NCBI GenBank assembly: GCA_002284895.1
Contig: CP015605.1
Span: 1-64,000 of the forward strand
From: Actinobacteria bacterium IMCC19121
GTDB taxonomy: Bacteria; Actinomycetota; Actinomycetes; Nanopelagicales; Nanopelagicaceae
DNA length: 64,000 nucleotides
Reading direction: 5' to 3'
Below are positions 35,673 through 45,603 of the stretch, one piece after another (the stretch's first letter is position 1; every line of letters begins with the position of its first letter). Below the pieces are notes generated by a model. It ran no database searches. It saw only the letters and a program-made list of their open reading frames with translations, and was not told where the DNA came from. The position numbers and the translations under genes are program-made.

Positions 35673-36570
35673 GACGGGCCGCCTTTGCTCCAAATAGACC
35701 TTGAGGTCTGATGAACAAGACAGTTAACAAAATAACGAATGGTGCAATAAAGAACAGCCCACTACTTACATACATCAGCACAAATGAAATCATCAGACCC
35801 AATACAAGTCCGCCGATTACCGCACCGATCATGCTATCTAGTCCGCCGATTACCGCGGCAATAAATCCTGAAACAAGAAGAAGTGAAAACTCAATGGAAT
35901 CTGGCGACAAAGTTCCGTTGCCATTAACAGTCTGGAACATGCCGGCCACCGCACCTGCTGCACCTGATAATGCCCATCCCAGAGTTCGAACCCAATCAAC
36001 TTTAACTCCGGATAAGCGGGCAATCTCTGGTGCATGTGCAGATGCCCGCAGAGCTAGGCCAATGTTAGTTTTTTGGAAAACAATCGAAAGAATCAACATT
36101 AAGACCAAGACTGTTACAAGAATCAAAAGCTTAAGCGGTGAGAAAACCAGCGTTGTTCCATTAATTGTGAAGCCATCATTTGAAACTGGGCCAACGATGC
36201 GCACATCTTGACCACCCCAAATCATCGCTGAAACTGAACGAATAACACCCAATAAACCTAAAGTTGCAATAATCGGTGCAACACCTGCGATTGGACCAGA
36301 TGTACTGTGTTTTACAAGTAAACGAATAAGAATCATTTCAACGAGTGCTGCAACTAGTGCTCCACCAATCATCGCAACAGGTAGTGCAATCCAGAAAGAT
36401 CCCAACCTGGTGACCGCTTCATAACCAAAATAAGTTGAAAGCAGAGCCATGCCAGCCTGGGCAAAGTTAACAACCCGCGTGCTTCGCCAGACCAAAACCA
36501 TTGAGATGGCCATCAGGCCATAAATTGTGCCTGCAGTAACACCGATTAAGAAAGTATTAAGTAGGTCCAT
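35665..36570 (-). CDS. livH: Branched-chain amino-acid type ABC permease LivH
   Basis: 301 residues, about eight membrane segments. GVTAGTIYGLMAISMVLVWR at the N-terminus, VVNFAQAGMALLSTYFGY (the LivH NFA.G motif) and FIAAVIGGLDSMIGAVIGG in the coupling region. Partner of LivM. Two bases separate it from livF. Confidence 0.9.
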   Translation of the reverse strand: MDLLNTFLIGVTAGTIYGLMAISMVLVWRSTRVVNFAQAGMALLSTYFGYEAVTRLGSFWIALPVAMIGGALVAALVEMILIRLLVKHSTSGPIAGVAPIIATLGLLGVIRSVSAMIWGGQDVRIVGPVSNDGFTINGTTLVFSPLKLLILVTVLVLMLILSIVFQKTNIGLALRASAHAPEIARLSGVKVDWVRTLGWALSGAAGAVAGMFQTVNGNGTLSPDSIEFSLLLVSGFIAAVIGGLDSMIGAVIGGLVLGLMISFVLMYVSSGLFFIAPFVILLTVLFIRPQGLFGAKAARRA

Positions 36571-36572
36571 GA

Positions 36573-37283
36573 TTAGTACCCCAAATAAGCCGCGCGCACG
36601 GCAGGATCATCGATGAGGGCTTGGGCATGGTTCACTGCAACAACTTTTCCAAGATTGAGAACGATTCCAAGGTCTGCAATCTTTAAGGCCCCCATGGCAT
36701 TTTGTTCTACTAGTAAAACCGTTAAATTCATTGAAGTTGTTAAGTCCCGGATAGTTTGAAAAATCTGTTCAACAACAAGCGGTGCTAGTCCAAGGGAGGG
36801 TTCGTCAAGTAAAAGAAGTTTTGGCTTAGACATAATTGCACGACCAATAGCAAGCATCTGTCGTTCACCACCGGATAAAGTATCTGCGCGTTGCTTGATG
36901 CGCTCCCCTAAACGAGGAAAAATTGAAACAACTTGATCAATAGATTCTTTTGACTCTTTAGCATTACGGCGCCAAATCGCACCCAACTCTAAGTTCTCTC
37001 GCACGGTTAACTCTGGAATAACTGATTTACCTTCAGAGACATGAGAGATTCCTCGGCGAACTAACGCTTCAGGTTTAATTCCAACAATCTTTTCACCCAT
37101 CCACATCATTGAGCCAGATGATGGATTCTTTAGGCCAGAGAGAGTGCGAAGCAGTGTAGTTTTACCTGCCCCATTTGATCCAATAATTGCCGCTAACTTT
37201 CCCGTTGGAACTGCAAGTGAAACCTGACTAATTGCACAAATTGCACCATGGTGAACAGTTAAGTTGGAAACATTCAGGCTCAT
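36573..37283 (-). CDS. livF: Branched-chain amino-acid type ABC ATPase LivF
   Basis: 236 residues. Walker A GSNGAGKTTLL, signature LSGGERQMLAIGRAIM, Walker B LLLLDEPSLGLAP and switch VEQNA, the LivF pattern. ATG directly after the livG stop. Confidence 0.93.
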   Translation of the reverse strand: MSLNVSNLTVHHGAICAISQVSLAVPTGKLAAIIGSNGAGKTTLLRTLSGLKNPSSGSMMWMGEKIVGIKPEALVRRGISHVSEGKSVIPELTVRENLELGAIWRRNAKESKESIDQVVSIFPRLGERIKQRADTLSGGERQMLAIGRAIMSKPKLLLLDEPSLGLAPLVVEQIFQTIRDLTTSMNLTVLLVEQNAMGALKIADLGIVLNLGKVVAVNHAQALIDDPAVRAAYLGY

Positions 37284-38048
37284 TTAGACACCTGTTCCTA
37301 AATAAGCAGCCATCACTGCTGGATCTCGGCGCACGGTCTCAGAACTTCCACTTGCAATTACTTCACCAAAGTTAAGAACATAAAGCTTGCTACAGACTGA
37401 CATAACAACATCCATATGGTGCTCAACTAGCAGCACAGACATAGATGCACTCAAATTTCGAATGAGTAAGTTCATCCACTCAATATCTTGTGACCCCAAT
37501 CCACCAGCTGGCTCATCCAACATCAAAATCTTAGGTTCACTTACAAGTGCACGTGCAATAGCTACTCGCTTGGTATCAGGATATGACAACGTGTCCGCAC
37601 GGCGATCTGCCAAGCCACCTGCATACACGCGCTCTAGAGCACTAAATGATTTTGTTCGAATCTCTTTTTCATCTCTGCCGCTTCGACCCAAGGCCGCAGA
37701 GATCAATCCAGATGTTGCAAGGTGGTTAGCTCCAACCATTACATTTTCAAGAACAGTTAAATCACCAAATAATCCGACACCTTGCAAAGTACGTGAGATT
37801 CCTAAATCAACTAAATTCGAAGTTTGTGGAAAATCTTGTTCTTTGCCATCTAAGAAAAACTTGCCTGAATCTGGCTTGACTAAACCGCAGAGCGCATTAA
37901 ATAAAGTTGTCTTGCCGGCACCATTGGGACCAATTAATCCAACAACTTCGTTCTTACCAATTTCCAAATAGACATCATTGAGAGCGCGAAGTCCGCCGAA
38001 GGAGATATTGACACCTTCGACACGCAGCGCTGCATTATTAGTAGACAT
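37284..38048 (-). CDS. livG: Branched-chain amino-acid type ABC ATPase LivG
   Basis: 254 residues. Walker A GPNGAGKTTLFNALCG and Walker B ILMLDEPAGGL with VEHHMDVVM are LivG-like. The signature region reads LSYPDTKRVAIARAL rather than the common LSYGQQR, so the LSGGQ-type glycine is replaced by Pro-Asp; still close enough for the family. The start overlaps the last 11 bases of alr. Confidence 0.92.
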   Translation of the reverse strand: MSTNNAALRVEGVNISFGGLRALNDVYLEIGKNEVVGLIGPNGAGKTTLFNALCGLVKPDSGKFFLDGKEQDFPQTSNLVDLGISRTLQGVGLFGDLTVLENVMVGANHLATSGLISAALGRSGRDEKEIRTKSFSALERVYAGGLADRRADTLSYPDTKRVAIARALVSEPKILMLDEPAGGLGSQDIEWMNLLIRNLSASMSVLLVEHHMDVVMSVCSKLYVLNFGEVIASGSSETVRRDPAVMAAYLGTGV

Positions 38049-39141
38049 GAGGTGCGTAGATTCTAGGCACTCTTGGCCCGATTCTTGTCACGATTTCATA
38101 ATTAATTGATAACGATGCCTTACCCCAATCATCGGCGGTGTATTCGCCTTGAGAGCCATCTCCAAAAACAATTACCCAATCACCCGAAATGGCTGTGGAG
38201 TTCACCCCTAAATCAACAACAAATTGATCCATAGACACTCGCCCAATTATGGGAGCCCTTTTGCCGTCAATAAATACTCCAGCGCCTTGGGCAATACGTG
38301 GAATTCCATCGGCATAACCCATAGCAACCACGCCAAGTTTTGTCTCTTTTTCTGTAACGGTAGTAGCACCATAACCAACACGTAAACCTGCAGGAACATG
38401 CTTTACTAAATGCAATTTTGCACGAAGTTGCATGACTGGCTTTAAACCAAGTTTCTTACTATCCCCCATAGTTTTAATATCTGGGCTCAACCCATACATC
38501 GCAATACCTGTGCGCACCATGTCAAAAGCAGAATCACTATCTAGCAATGTAGCTGCTGAGTTAGATAGATGTTTAATAGGTGGATTAATCCCAACCGCCT
38601 TTAGCTGCTCTACTTTTGTCTTAAACTCTTTGAGTTGATCAAGGTTTTGTTGTTGACCCACTTCATCAGCTCGTGCAAAATGTGAGAAGATTCCCACAAC
38701 TTCTACTTTAGAAAAATCAGCTTTGAGTAACTCGTCCCACTCATCTAGAAAACCACCACGTGTCATTCCTGTATCGACCTCAATATGAATACGGGGCTTG
38801 TTAGGTAGTTGTGAAATTTCCTTTAAGGCCCCAAGGCATGCAACTGCTACATCGATGTCATGCTTTGCGGCTGAATCAAAATCTGATCCTGGTGGAACTA
38901 ACCAGGCCAAAATAGGAATGCGCACACCGTGTGTTCTAAGTGAGATTGCCTCTTCTAGTAATGCAACACCTAACCAGTCAGCACCACTTTTCTCTGCCGC
39001 CAATCCAACCTCAACTAATCCATGACCATAAGCATCTGCTTTTACAACTGCCAAGAGATCTACTTTGGAGGTAGCTTTTAAAATTGAAATATTTGAGGCA
39101 AGAGCAAGCAAATCAATACGGGCTTCAGCGCGATGTTGCAT
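38038..39141 (-). CDS. alr: Alanine racemase
   Basis: 367 residues. PLP lysine in LLAVVKADAYGHG, catalytic tyrosine in GYGATTV, and RVSMDQFVVDLG. Makes D-alanine for peptidoglycan. In relatives alr is followed by tsaE; here the liv operon begins inside its last codons, so alr expression and transporter expression are tied. Overlaps acpS by one base. Confidence 0.95.
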   Translation of the reverse strand: MQHRAEARIDLLALASNISILKATSKVDLLAVVKADAYGHGLVEVGLAAEKSGADWLGVALLEEAISLRTHGVRIPILAWLVPPGSDFDSAAKHDIDVAVACLGALKEISQLPNKPRIHIEVDTGMTRGGFLDEWDELLKADFSKVEVVGIFSHFARADEVGQQQNLDQLKEFKTKVEQLKAVGINPPIKHLSNSAATLLDSDSAFDMVRTGIAMYGLSPDIKTMGDSKKLGLKPVMQLRAKLHLVKHVPAGLRVGYGATTVTEKETKLGVVAMGYADGIPRIAQGAGVFIDGKRAPIIGRVSMDQFVVDLGVNSTAISGDWVIVFGDGSQGEYTADDWGKASLSINYEIVTRIGPRVPRIYAPHVY

Positions 39142-39485
39142 TACGTGCGCTCCACAATCACCATGGCCGATGCGATCCCGGCATCATGGGAAAGAGAAAG
39201 ATGAACATGCGCACCATCAACTAAATCAGCTATCTCACCACGAAAGAGAAAAACTGGCTTTCCACTCTCTAGATTAACTACTTCAGCCTCATGCCAGCTC
39301 AGACCCTTGCCTGCGCTCAACGCTTTAGCTAACGCTTCTTTTGCTGCAAAGCGTGCAGCAAGTGAATTAATTGGTTTTGTTTGTTCATTGGTTGTAAATA
39401 GCTTTTCAAGTAATCCCGGAGTTCGTTCTAATGAGGATTTAAATCGCTCGATATCAACGACATCAATGCCGATTCCATCAATCAT
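39141..39485 (-). CDS. acpS: Holo-[acyl-carrier-protein] synthase
   Basis: 114 residues. [18 protein letters not shown] at the start (Mg-binding Asp) and [18 protein letters not shown] with the catalytic Glu. Transfers phosphopantetheine to ACP for fatty-acid synthesis. A TAGGCT box seven bases before the ATG overlaps the stop codon of the upstream PAP2 gene; AAGGA is also present. Confidence 0.95.
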   Translation of the reverse strand: MIDGIGIDVVDIERFKSSLERTPGLLEKLFTTNEQTKPINSLAARFAAKEALAKALSAGKGLSWHEAEVVNLESGKPVFLFRGEIADLVDGAHVHLSLSHDAGIASAMVIVERT

Positions 39486-39492
39486 GTCCTTA

Positions 39493-39498
39493 AGCCTA
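39493..39498 (-). promoter_or_regulatory. Possible -10 box before acpS
   Basis: TAGGCT, seven bases, ATG. The TAG is also the stop codon of the PAP2 gene. An AAGGA ribosome-site-like sequence lies between, so leaderless transcription is less certain here. Confidence 0.35.
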
Positions 39499-40164
39499 GT
39501 GCAGTTGGCTCTTTGAGGGAACGTAGCGATCTACGGCAATGACAGCCACAAGCAAAGCACTACCAATAAACAGGCCCCCCAATAAATCAGTGAACCAGTG
39601 AGTATGGCGAATAAGAGAAACTATGCAAACAGTTAATGAAATCGCCACAACTCCAGCACTTGCAAGACGGCCTTGATATCTATCAACTTTTGCATATCTA
39701 TAAATCAAATAAGCCAAAATTCCCCACGATAAGACAGCATTTGATGCATGCCCACTTGGGTAAGACATTCCACCGACATGTATTAAATCAAATCCATCGC
39801 GAGGCTTTGTTCTTCCTAAAACCAATTTAAATGTTCCTACTACTAAATTTAGTAATATCAATGATAGGAAAGCTAAATTCAGTGGTCGCCATGTCTTGAA
39901 CTTAAGGGCAATAAATAATGCAGCTAAAATCAAAACAGTCGCCGTTAATCCGCGAAGCCCTAAATCATCTAGCCTGCGAAGAATAAATCCAGCAAACCCT
40001 GCAAACTGTGGCTTTGGATCACTATTTATCTTTTTGTCATATTCAACTAATGGACCAAAGGTAAGAACTTGCTGTGTAACTAAAAGAAAGCCGGTGAAAA
40101 GCAGCAAAGACCAGCGCAATGCGCGATCCATTTGTTTTCTGCGTAATTGAGTTTCTGTTTGCAT
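39496..40164 (-). CDS. PAP2-family membrane phosphatase
   Basis: 222 residues with about five to six membrane segments. The three phosphatase motifs are present: [23 protein letters not shown], and [15 protein letters not shown]. Likely acts on a lipid pyrophosphate or phosphatidate, perhaps undecaprenyl pyrophosphate given the wall-precursor neighbours; that substrate is inference. Begins directly after the glmS stop. Confidence 0.85.
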   Translation of the reverse strand: MQTETQLRRKQMDRALRWSLLLFTGFLLVTQQVLTFGPLVEYDKKINSDPKPQFAGFAGFILRRLDDLGLRGLTATVLILAALFIALKFKTWRPLNLAFLSLILLNLVVGTFKLVLGRTKPRDGFDLIHVGGMSYPSGHASNAVLSWGILAYLIYRYAKVDRYQGRLASAGVVAISLTVCIVSLIRHTHWFTDLLGGLFIGSALLVAVIAVDRYVPSKSQLH

Positions 40165-42003
40165 TTATTCAACTGTAACTGATTTTGCCAAGTTTCTAGG
40201 TTGATCAACATCATTGCCTCGGGCTACTGCCATCTCGTAAGCAAAAACTTGCAAAGGCACGGTAGCCAAGACTGGCTGGAACAAAGCTGGAACTACTGGA
40301 ATACGAATAACGTGCTCTGCACCTTCAACATGTGCGCCTTCTTCAGCAATCACAATAACACGAGCACCGCGAGCTTTAACTTCTTGGATATTGCTGAGCA
40401 TCTTTTCATCTAAAGCGTGCTCATGTCCTGCTGGCAAAATAGCGATAACTGGAGTTCCTTTATCAATGAGTGCAATCGGACCATGCTTGAGTTCTCCGCC
40501 AGCAAATCCTTCGGCGTGGATATAGGCAAGCTCTTTCAACTTCAGCGCACCTTCTAGTGCAACTGGGTATCCAATATTTCTACCTAAGAACAAAACTATA
40601 TTGTTCTCGGCAAAGCTACGAGTTAGAGCGCGCAATGGCTCTACGGTCTCAAGAATTTGTTCAATCTTTCCAGGAAGTTCCAAAAGCTCTTTATATAGAT
40701 TTTCTACTTCGACATCTTTAAGCGCGCCATTTACTTGCGCTAAATGAAGACCAATTAAATAAACGGCCACCATCTGCGTCAGCAGGGCTTTAGTAGAAGC
40801 TACTGCTATTTCAGGGCCAGCATGGGTATAGAGAACTGCATCAGATTCACGTGGAATTGTTGAAGAGTTTGTATTACAGATTGCAAGTACCCGGCCACCA
40901 GCAGCTTTGGCATGGCGAACAGCCATCAAAGTATCCATCGTTTCACCTGATTGTGAAATAGCGATGACTAATGTGCCTGCATCGATGATCGGATCGCGAT
41001 ATCTAAATTCACTAGCAATCTCAACATCGACTGGAATCTTTGCCCACTTTTCAATTGCATACTTAGCCACTAGGCCTGCGTGATAGGCAGTGCCGCAAGC
41101 AATGACTGTGATTTTCTTTAGTGCACGGATCTCATCCGCGCTCATGCGCAACTCATCTAGAACTATCTGCTTGTTATCGCTCAAACGGCCAATCAAGGTA
41201 TCTGCAACTGCCTTTGGTTGTTCAAAGATTTCCTTGAGCATGAAGTGCGTAAAACCACCCTTTTGGGCAGCACTTGCATCCCACGTTATTTGATACTCCT
41301 TGGGTTTTACTGCTTTACCTTCTAAATCAGTAATTTTCACCGTTGTTGGAGTCATTGTGACTACTTCATCTTGGCCAAGTTCTATTGCGCGCTTGGTGTA
41401 ATCGATAAAGGCTGCAACATCAGATGCCATGAAGTTCTCGCCATCACCTAAACCAACAACTAAAGGTGAGTTTCTGCGAACACCAACAACAATCTCTGGT
41501 GCATCCCCATGAATTGCAAGAAGGGTGAAGGATCCTCGTAAGGCTTTAACTGCTTCACGCATTGCAGCAGATAAATCTCCATTGTGTTTTTTGCGCAAGT
41601 CACTGAGAAGGTGTGCAACTGATTCTGTATCTGTTTCTGAAGAAAACTTATGTCCCCGCGCCTCTAACTCTTTTCGAAGCTCTGAGTAGTTCTCAATAAT
41701 TCCATTATGGATAACAGCTAACTTGCCTTCGTTATCAACATGAGGGTGGGCATTGCCATCTGTTGGTCCGCCGTGGGTTGCCCAGCGTGTGTGACCAATT
41801 CCAGAATGAACGACTGGAAGAGATGAATCTAAAGATGCTTCAAGATTTGAAAGCTTTCCAGCTTTCTTTTCAATAAAGAGTGTGCCGGGTGTTCCAAGTG
41901 CGATTCCTGCTGAGTCATAGCCGCGGTATTCAAGGCGGCGTAGCCCTTCGATTAGAGGCGTTGCTGCAGATTGTGGCCCGCTGTAACCCACAATTCCGCA
42001 CAT
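40165..42003 (-). CDS. glmS: Glutamine-fructose-6-phosphate aminotransferase
   Basis: 612 residues. Cys2 glutaminase (MCGIVGYSG) in the N-terminal domain with GIGHTRWATHG, then two SIS domains (IACGTAYHAG, SQSGETMDT, HAEGFAGGELKHGPIALI) and the C-terminal AKSVTVE. First step of UDP-GlcNAc synthesis; glmM, the next enzyme, lies immediately upstream. No glmS ribozyme is seen in the six-base gap. Confidence 0.97.
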   Translation of the reverse strand: MCGIVGYSGPQSAATPLIEGLRRLEYRGYDSAGIALGTPGTLFIEKKAGKLSNLEASLDSSLPVVHSGIGHTRWATHGGPTDGNAHPHVDNEGKLAVIHNGIIENYSELRKELEARGHKFSSETDTESVAHLLSDLRKKHNGDLSAAMREAVKALRGSFTLLAIHGDAPEIVVGVRRNSPLVVGLGDGENFMASDVAAFIDYTKRAIELGQDEVVTMTPTTVKITDLEGKAVKPKEYQITWDASAAQKGGFTHFMLKEIFEQPKAVADTLIGRLSDNKQIVLDELRMSADEIRALKKITVIACGTAYHAGLVAKYAIEKWAKIPVDVEIASEFRYRDPIIDAGTLVIAISQSGETMDTLMAVRHAKAAGGRVLAICNTNSSTIPRESDAVLYTHAGPEIAVASTKALLTQMVAVYLIGLHLAQVNGALKDVEVENLYKELLELPGKIEQILETVEPLRALTRSFAENNIVLFLGRNIGYPVALEGALKLKELAYIHAEGFAGGELKHGPIALIDKGTPVIAILPAGHEHALDEKMLSNIQEVKARGARVIVIAEEGAHVEGAEHVIRIPVVPALFQPVLATVPLQVFAYEMAVARGNDVDQPRNLAKSVTVE

Positions 42004-42009
42004 AGATTC

Positions 42010-43350
42010 TTACCCCAGTTCGCTTTTCACAACATCTGCAAGTTCTCTTGCAACTTCTTGGGCAAGGCTATCACTGGCAGCTTCAACCATGACTCTTACC
42101 AATGGCTCTGTGCCAGAGGCTCGCAATAACACACGACCACTATCAGCCAACCGTGCTTCAGCCAATTTAACTGCCGCTGTTATTGCTGCAGAATCTGCCA
42201 ACTTATCTTTCTTAACATCTTTAACATTGATCAATACTTGCGGAAAGCGCACCATAGTCGCTGCTAGCTCCTGCAGAGTTTTTCCCGTGCGAACTACCTC
42301 TTGCAGCAGTTGCAATGCAGTCAAAATTCCATCTCCAGTATTGGCAAGATCGCGCATGATGACATGGCCCGATTGTTCTCCGCCCAATGAATAATCATTA
42401 GCAATCATATTTTCAAGAACGTATCGATCTCCAACCGGAGTAGTAACAACATCTATTCCGGCATCTTTCATTGCATGCATGAAACCAAGATTGCTCATTA
42501 CTGTGCCAACAACTGTGTTGCCCTTTAACTTGCCACGAGCCTTGAATCCACGAGCTAACAAAGTCAGAATGTGATCGCCATCAATTTCATTTCCAGCCGC
42601 GTCAATTGCTAAGCAACGATCAGCATCACCATCATGGGCGATTCCAACATCGGCGCCTTCCTTAAGAACTGCTGCACGAAGTTGGTGAAGGTGGGTAGAA
42701 CCACAATCATCATTAATGTTCCAACCATCTGGCTGATTAAAGATGGCAACCACTTCGGCGCCTGCTCTGCGATATGCCTCAGGTGCAACAAAGGATGATG
42801 CACCGTTTGCACAATCCACGACAATTTTTAATCCTTTAAGTGGAGTTTCAACTGATGAGAGTAAATGCTTGAGGTATCGCTCTGTTGCACTCTCGTCATT
42901 GATTGCTCGGCCCACATTTTTACCTGTTGGACGTTCCCAATCCTCACCCATACGCGCTTCAATTCGAGCTTCAATAGCATCATCTAATTTGCCGCCACCG
43001 CGGGCAAATAACTTAATTCCATTATCTGGCATTGGATTATGTGAAGCACTGATCATCACACCCAGGTCTGCTTTTGATTCAGCAACAAGATGTGCAATTG
43101 CAGGTGTAGGCAATACGCCAACGCGATAAACATTGATTCCAGCACTTGTTAAACCAGCAACAACAGCTGCTTCTAAGAACTCCCCTGAAGCACGTGAGTC
43201 TTGACCCACAATTGCAGTTGGGCGATGGTCCTTATTTGATGAGCTTTCAACCAAAACGTGGGCAGCAGCAACGCAAACATCTAAAGCAATCTCTGCAGTT
43301 AAATCGCGATTGGCTAAGCCACGAATTCCATCAGTACCAAAGAGCGCCAT
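42010..43350 (-). CDS. glmM: Phosphoglucosamine mutase
   Basis: 446 residues. Phosphoserine loop GVMISASHNPMPDNGIK (catalytic Ser), metal loop DGDADRCLAID, sugar loop GGEQSGHVI and phosphate loop RASGTEPLVRVMVE. Interconverts GlcN-6-P and GlcN-1-P. AAAGGAG precedes the ATG; follows rpsI by 27 bases, the usual actinobacterial order. Confidence 0.96.
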   Translation of the reverse strand: MALFGTDGIRGLANRDLTAEIALDVCVAAAHVLVESSSNKDHRPTAIVGQDSRASGEFLEAAVVAGLTSAGINVYRVGVLPTPAIAHLVAESKADLGVMISASHNPMPDNGIKLFARGGGKLDDAIEARIEARMGEDWERPTGKNVGRAINDESATERYLKHLLSSVETPLKGLKIVVDCANGASSFVAPEAYRRAGAEVVAIFNQPDGWNINDDCGSTHLHQLRAAVLKEGADVGIAHDGDADRCLAIDAAGNEIDGDHILTLLARGFKARGKLKGNTVVGTVMSNLGFMHAMKDAGIDVVTTPVGDRYVLENMIANDYSLGGEQSGHVIMRDLANTGDGILTALQLLQEVVRTGKTLQELAATMVRFPQVLINVKDVKKDKLADSAAITAAVKLAEARLADSGRVLLRASGTEPLVRVMVEAASDSLAQEVARELADVVKSELG

Positions 43351-43377
43351 TGGAACTCCTTTGCTAGAAAAAGTGAA

Positions 43378-43872
43378 TTAACGCTTGCTGTATTGAGAAC
43401 GCTTACGTGCCTTCTTCAGACCGTACTTCTTGCGCTCGATAACACGTGCATCACGTGAAAGGAATCCAGCCTTCTTAAGAGCTGGACGGTTTGCTTCTTC
43501 ATCAATCTGGTTAAGTGAACGTGCAACGCCAAGACGTAGTGCACCAGCTTGACCAGAAACTCCGCCACCATTGATACGGGCGAAAACATCGTATGAATTC
43601 TCTGCACCAACTGTGCGGAATGGTTCTGACACTAGTTGTTGGTGAACCTTATTTGGGAAATAGTTTTCAAGAGTCTTTCCATTAACAACCCACTTGCCGC
43701 TTCCTGGAACTAAGCGAACACGTGCAACTGCCTCTTTACGACGACCTGTTCCGCGACCTGGAGCCTTGATAGCTGGGCGGTTAGTTGCTGGTGCTGGAGT
43801 TGAAGAAGAGTATGAAGTAGGAACTTCGGCCTCATCGAGATCGAAAGCTGTTGTGTTCTCTGACATTGTCAT
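43378..43872 (-). CDS. rpsI: 30S ribosomal protein S9
   Basis: 164 residues with the actinobacterial N-terminal extension (acidic, then [20 protein letters not shown]) before the core [12 protein letters not shown], ending [12 protein letters not shown], whose last residues reach the P-site tRNA. A second ATG two codons in (43866) is equally possible. Confidence 0.96.
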   Translation of the reverse strand: MTMSENTTAFDLDEAEVPTSYSSSTPAPATNRPAIKAPGRGTGRRKEAVARVRLVPGSGKWVVNGKTLENYFPNKVHQQLVSEPFRTVGAENSYDVFARINGGGVSGQAGALRLGVARSLNQIDEEANRPALKKAGFLSRDARVIERKKYGLKKARKRSQYSKR

Positions 43873-43875
43873 CCC

Positions 43876-44328
43876 TTACTTCACGATTTGTGAAACTTGA
43901 TCGAATACATATGGTGTTGGTGCTTGTGCTGCATGTGGGTGATTTGGTCCCGCATAAACCTTTAGCTTCGAAGCGATTTCCTTACCAAGGCGGTTCTTAG
44001 GAATCATTCCCTTAATCGCCTTTTCAACTGCGCGAGTTGGGTGCTTCTCAAGAAGTTCGCCATAGACAGTTGAAGTTAAACCGCCTGGGAAACCTGAGTG
44101 ATGGTGAGCCCACTTTTGCGCTGACTTGTTACCAGAGAGTGCAATCTTTTCTGCATTGATAACGATGACGAAGTCACCCATGTCCATGTGTGGTGCAAAT
44201 GTTGGCTTGTGCTTTCCACGAAGTAGAACGGCAGCATGTGTTGCAAGACGGCCCAAGACCACATCTTGTGCATCGATGATGTGCCACTTACGGACTGCAT
44301 CACCAGCTTTTGGACTGTATGTACGCAC
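43876..44328 (-). CDS. rplM: 50S ribosomal protein L13
   Basis: 150 residues, GTG start ([20 protein letters not shown]). [20 protein letters not shown] and [11 protein letters not shown] are family blocks. Assembly-initiating 50S protein. Preceded by a good promoter and a small leader hairpin. Confidence 0.96.
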   Translation of the reverse strand: MRTYSPKAGDAVRKWHIIDAQDVVLGRLATHAAVLLRGKHKPTFAPHMDMGDFVIVINAEKIALSGNKSAQKWAHHHSGFPGGLTSTVYGELLEKHPTRAVEKAIKGMIPKNRLGKEIASKLKVYAGPNHPHAAQAPTPYVFDQVSQIVK

Positions 44329-44387
44329 GCTATTGCCTACCTTCTCATTCGTTGATTACTACCAAGCCCGTTTAAGGGCAGAGGATT

Positions 44388-44416
44388 AGGGTACCCGTGC
44401 AGCGCGAATGGGTCAA
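44388..44416 (-). promoter_or_regulatory. Promoter of rplM-rpsI(-glmM-glmS)
   Basis: TTGACC, 17-base spacer, TACCCT on the minus strand, 60 bases before rplM. The leader holds GCCC-TTAAAC-GGGC (44367-44380), a small hairpin that may serve control of L13. Best sigma-70-type match in the window. Confidence 0.65.
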
Positions 44417-44423
44417 AATGGCC

Positions 44424-45200
44424 TCATTCTGAGTAGTCCACCTGGCGCAAAGTCAGGCCCCGGGATGGGAAAACAAGGGAATCTGAGATCCGCTCTTTAT
44501 TTTCCAAGGTGGCTTGAATCCAATCGGGCCCAAAGCGCCCCTCGGCAACACAGACAGCTGCTCCGACAAGATTTCTCACCATGGAGTAGCAAAATGAATC
44601 AGCAGCTAGTTCAGCAACCAATATTCCTTCACTATTTCGAACCCAATCAAAGCGCACAAGATTTCGAATGGTTGTGCTGCCCTCACGGAACTTGCAGTAA
44701 GCAGCAAAATCATGTTCTCCCACTAAAAGAGCGCTGGCGGCATTGAGTAAATCAACATCAAGAGTGCGATACCAGGGCGTGATATCAAAGCGATTAATAG
44801 GCGGAACGGCTTTATTGCCATCCATAATCTTGTATGTGTAATACCTGCGAGTTGCAGAAAAGCGGGCATGAAAAGCCCCAGTTACAACTGCCACATTATT
44901 AATGCGAATATCTTCATCCAGCATGCGGTTTAACTTAAAAGCTAAGTCATCAAGGCTTGTGGACTCTGCAACATCAACATGGATTACTTGCCCAGTTGCA
45001 TGTACTCCAGCATCAGTTCTACCAGCCACAATAGTTTCAATGGGGCTTTGCAAAATAGTTGAAAGTGCGTTTTCGAACTCTTCTTGAACTGTGCGGCGAT
45101 CAGGTTGTTTAGCCCAGCCTGAGTAATTTGTGCCGTCGTAGGATAAATCAATCCTTAAACGAAGAAACCCACTCTCTGGGTAGAGAGTGGGTTCCGTCAT
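44424..45200 (-). CDS. truA: tRNA pseudouridine(38-40) synthase TruA
   Basis: 258 residues. RIDLSYDGTNYSGWAKQPD and the catalytic Asp in VAGRTDAGVHATGQV; RNLVGAAVCVAEGR near the end. Follows rplQ by 26 bases. The first dozen codons contain a perfect 12-bp hairpin followed by a T-rich run (see finding). No alternative start codon lies after it in this frame, so the ATG at 45200 must be used. Confidence 0.94.
   Translation of the reverse strand: MTEPTLYPESGFLRLRIDLSYDGTNYSGWAKQPDRRTVQEEFENALSTILQSPIETIVAGRTDAGVHATGQVIHVDVAESTSLDDLAFKLNRMLDEDIRINNVAVVTGAFHARFSATRRYYTYKIMDGNKAVPPINRFDITPWYRTLDVDLLNAASALLVGEHDFAAYCKFREGSTTIRNLVRFDWVRNSEGILVAELAADSFCYSMVRNLVGAAVCVAEGRFGPDWIQATLENKERISDSLVFPSRGLTLRQVDYSE
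45166..45193 (-). terminator. Terminator-like hairpin inside the start of truA
   Basis: On the minus strand AACCCACTCTCT-ACCC-AGAGAGTGGGTT, a perfect 12-bp stem with a four-base loop, followed by TCTTCGTTT. It lies at codons 3-12 of truA, after the alpha operon ends with rplQ. Probably attenuates read-through or gates truA translation. Confidence 0.7.
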
Positions 45201-45226
45201 GAGAATCTATTTCTAAGGTTTTAGAC

Positions 45227-45592
45227 TTAGTTATCTTTCTCAGTTAATACTTCAATTACTGCCATAGGTGCGTTGTCACCCTTACGAGGACCGACCTTAG
45301 TAATGCGTGTGTATCCACCATTACGTGCAGCAAAGCGTGGACCGATTACAGTGAAAAGAGTGTGTACAACGCTCTTATTTGAAATCTGTGCCATAACTTG
45401 GCGACGTGCGGGAAGATCACCCTTCTTAGCGAAAGTGATTAACTTTTCAGCTAATGGACGCAGGCGCTTAGCCTTTGCCTCGGTTGTTGTGATCTTGCCA
45501 TGCTCGAACAACTGCTCTGCAAGAGTGCGTAGGAGTAAGCGTTCGTGTGATGGGCCTGAACCCAAACGAGGACCTTTACTTGGTTTTGGCAT
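45227..45592 (-). CDS. rplQ: 50S ribosomal protein L17
   Basis: 121 residues. [20 protein letters not shown] start and [12 protein letters not shown] end, standard bacterial length. AGGAG before the ATG. Last ribosomal gene of the alpha operon. Confidence 0.97.
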   Translation of the reverse strand: MPKPSKGPRLGSGPSHERLLLRTLAEQLFEHGKITTTEAKAKRLRPLAEKLITFAKKGDLPARRQVMAQISNKSVVHTLFTVIGPRFAARNGGYTRITKVGPRKGDNAPMAVIEVLTEKDN

Positions 45593-45603
45593 TTCTTTTT
45601 CTC

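Noticed and set aside
42003-42010. A glmS ribozyme upstream of glmS
   Set aside because: Only six bases separate glmM and glmS, so there is no space for it.
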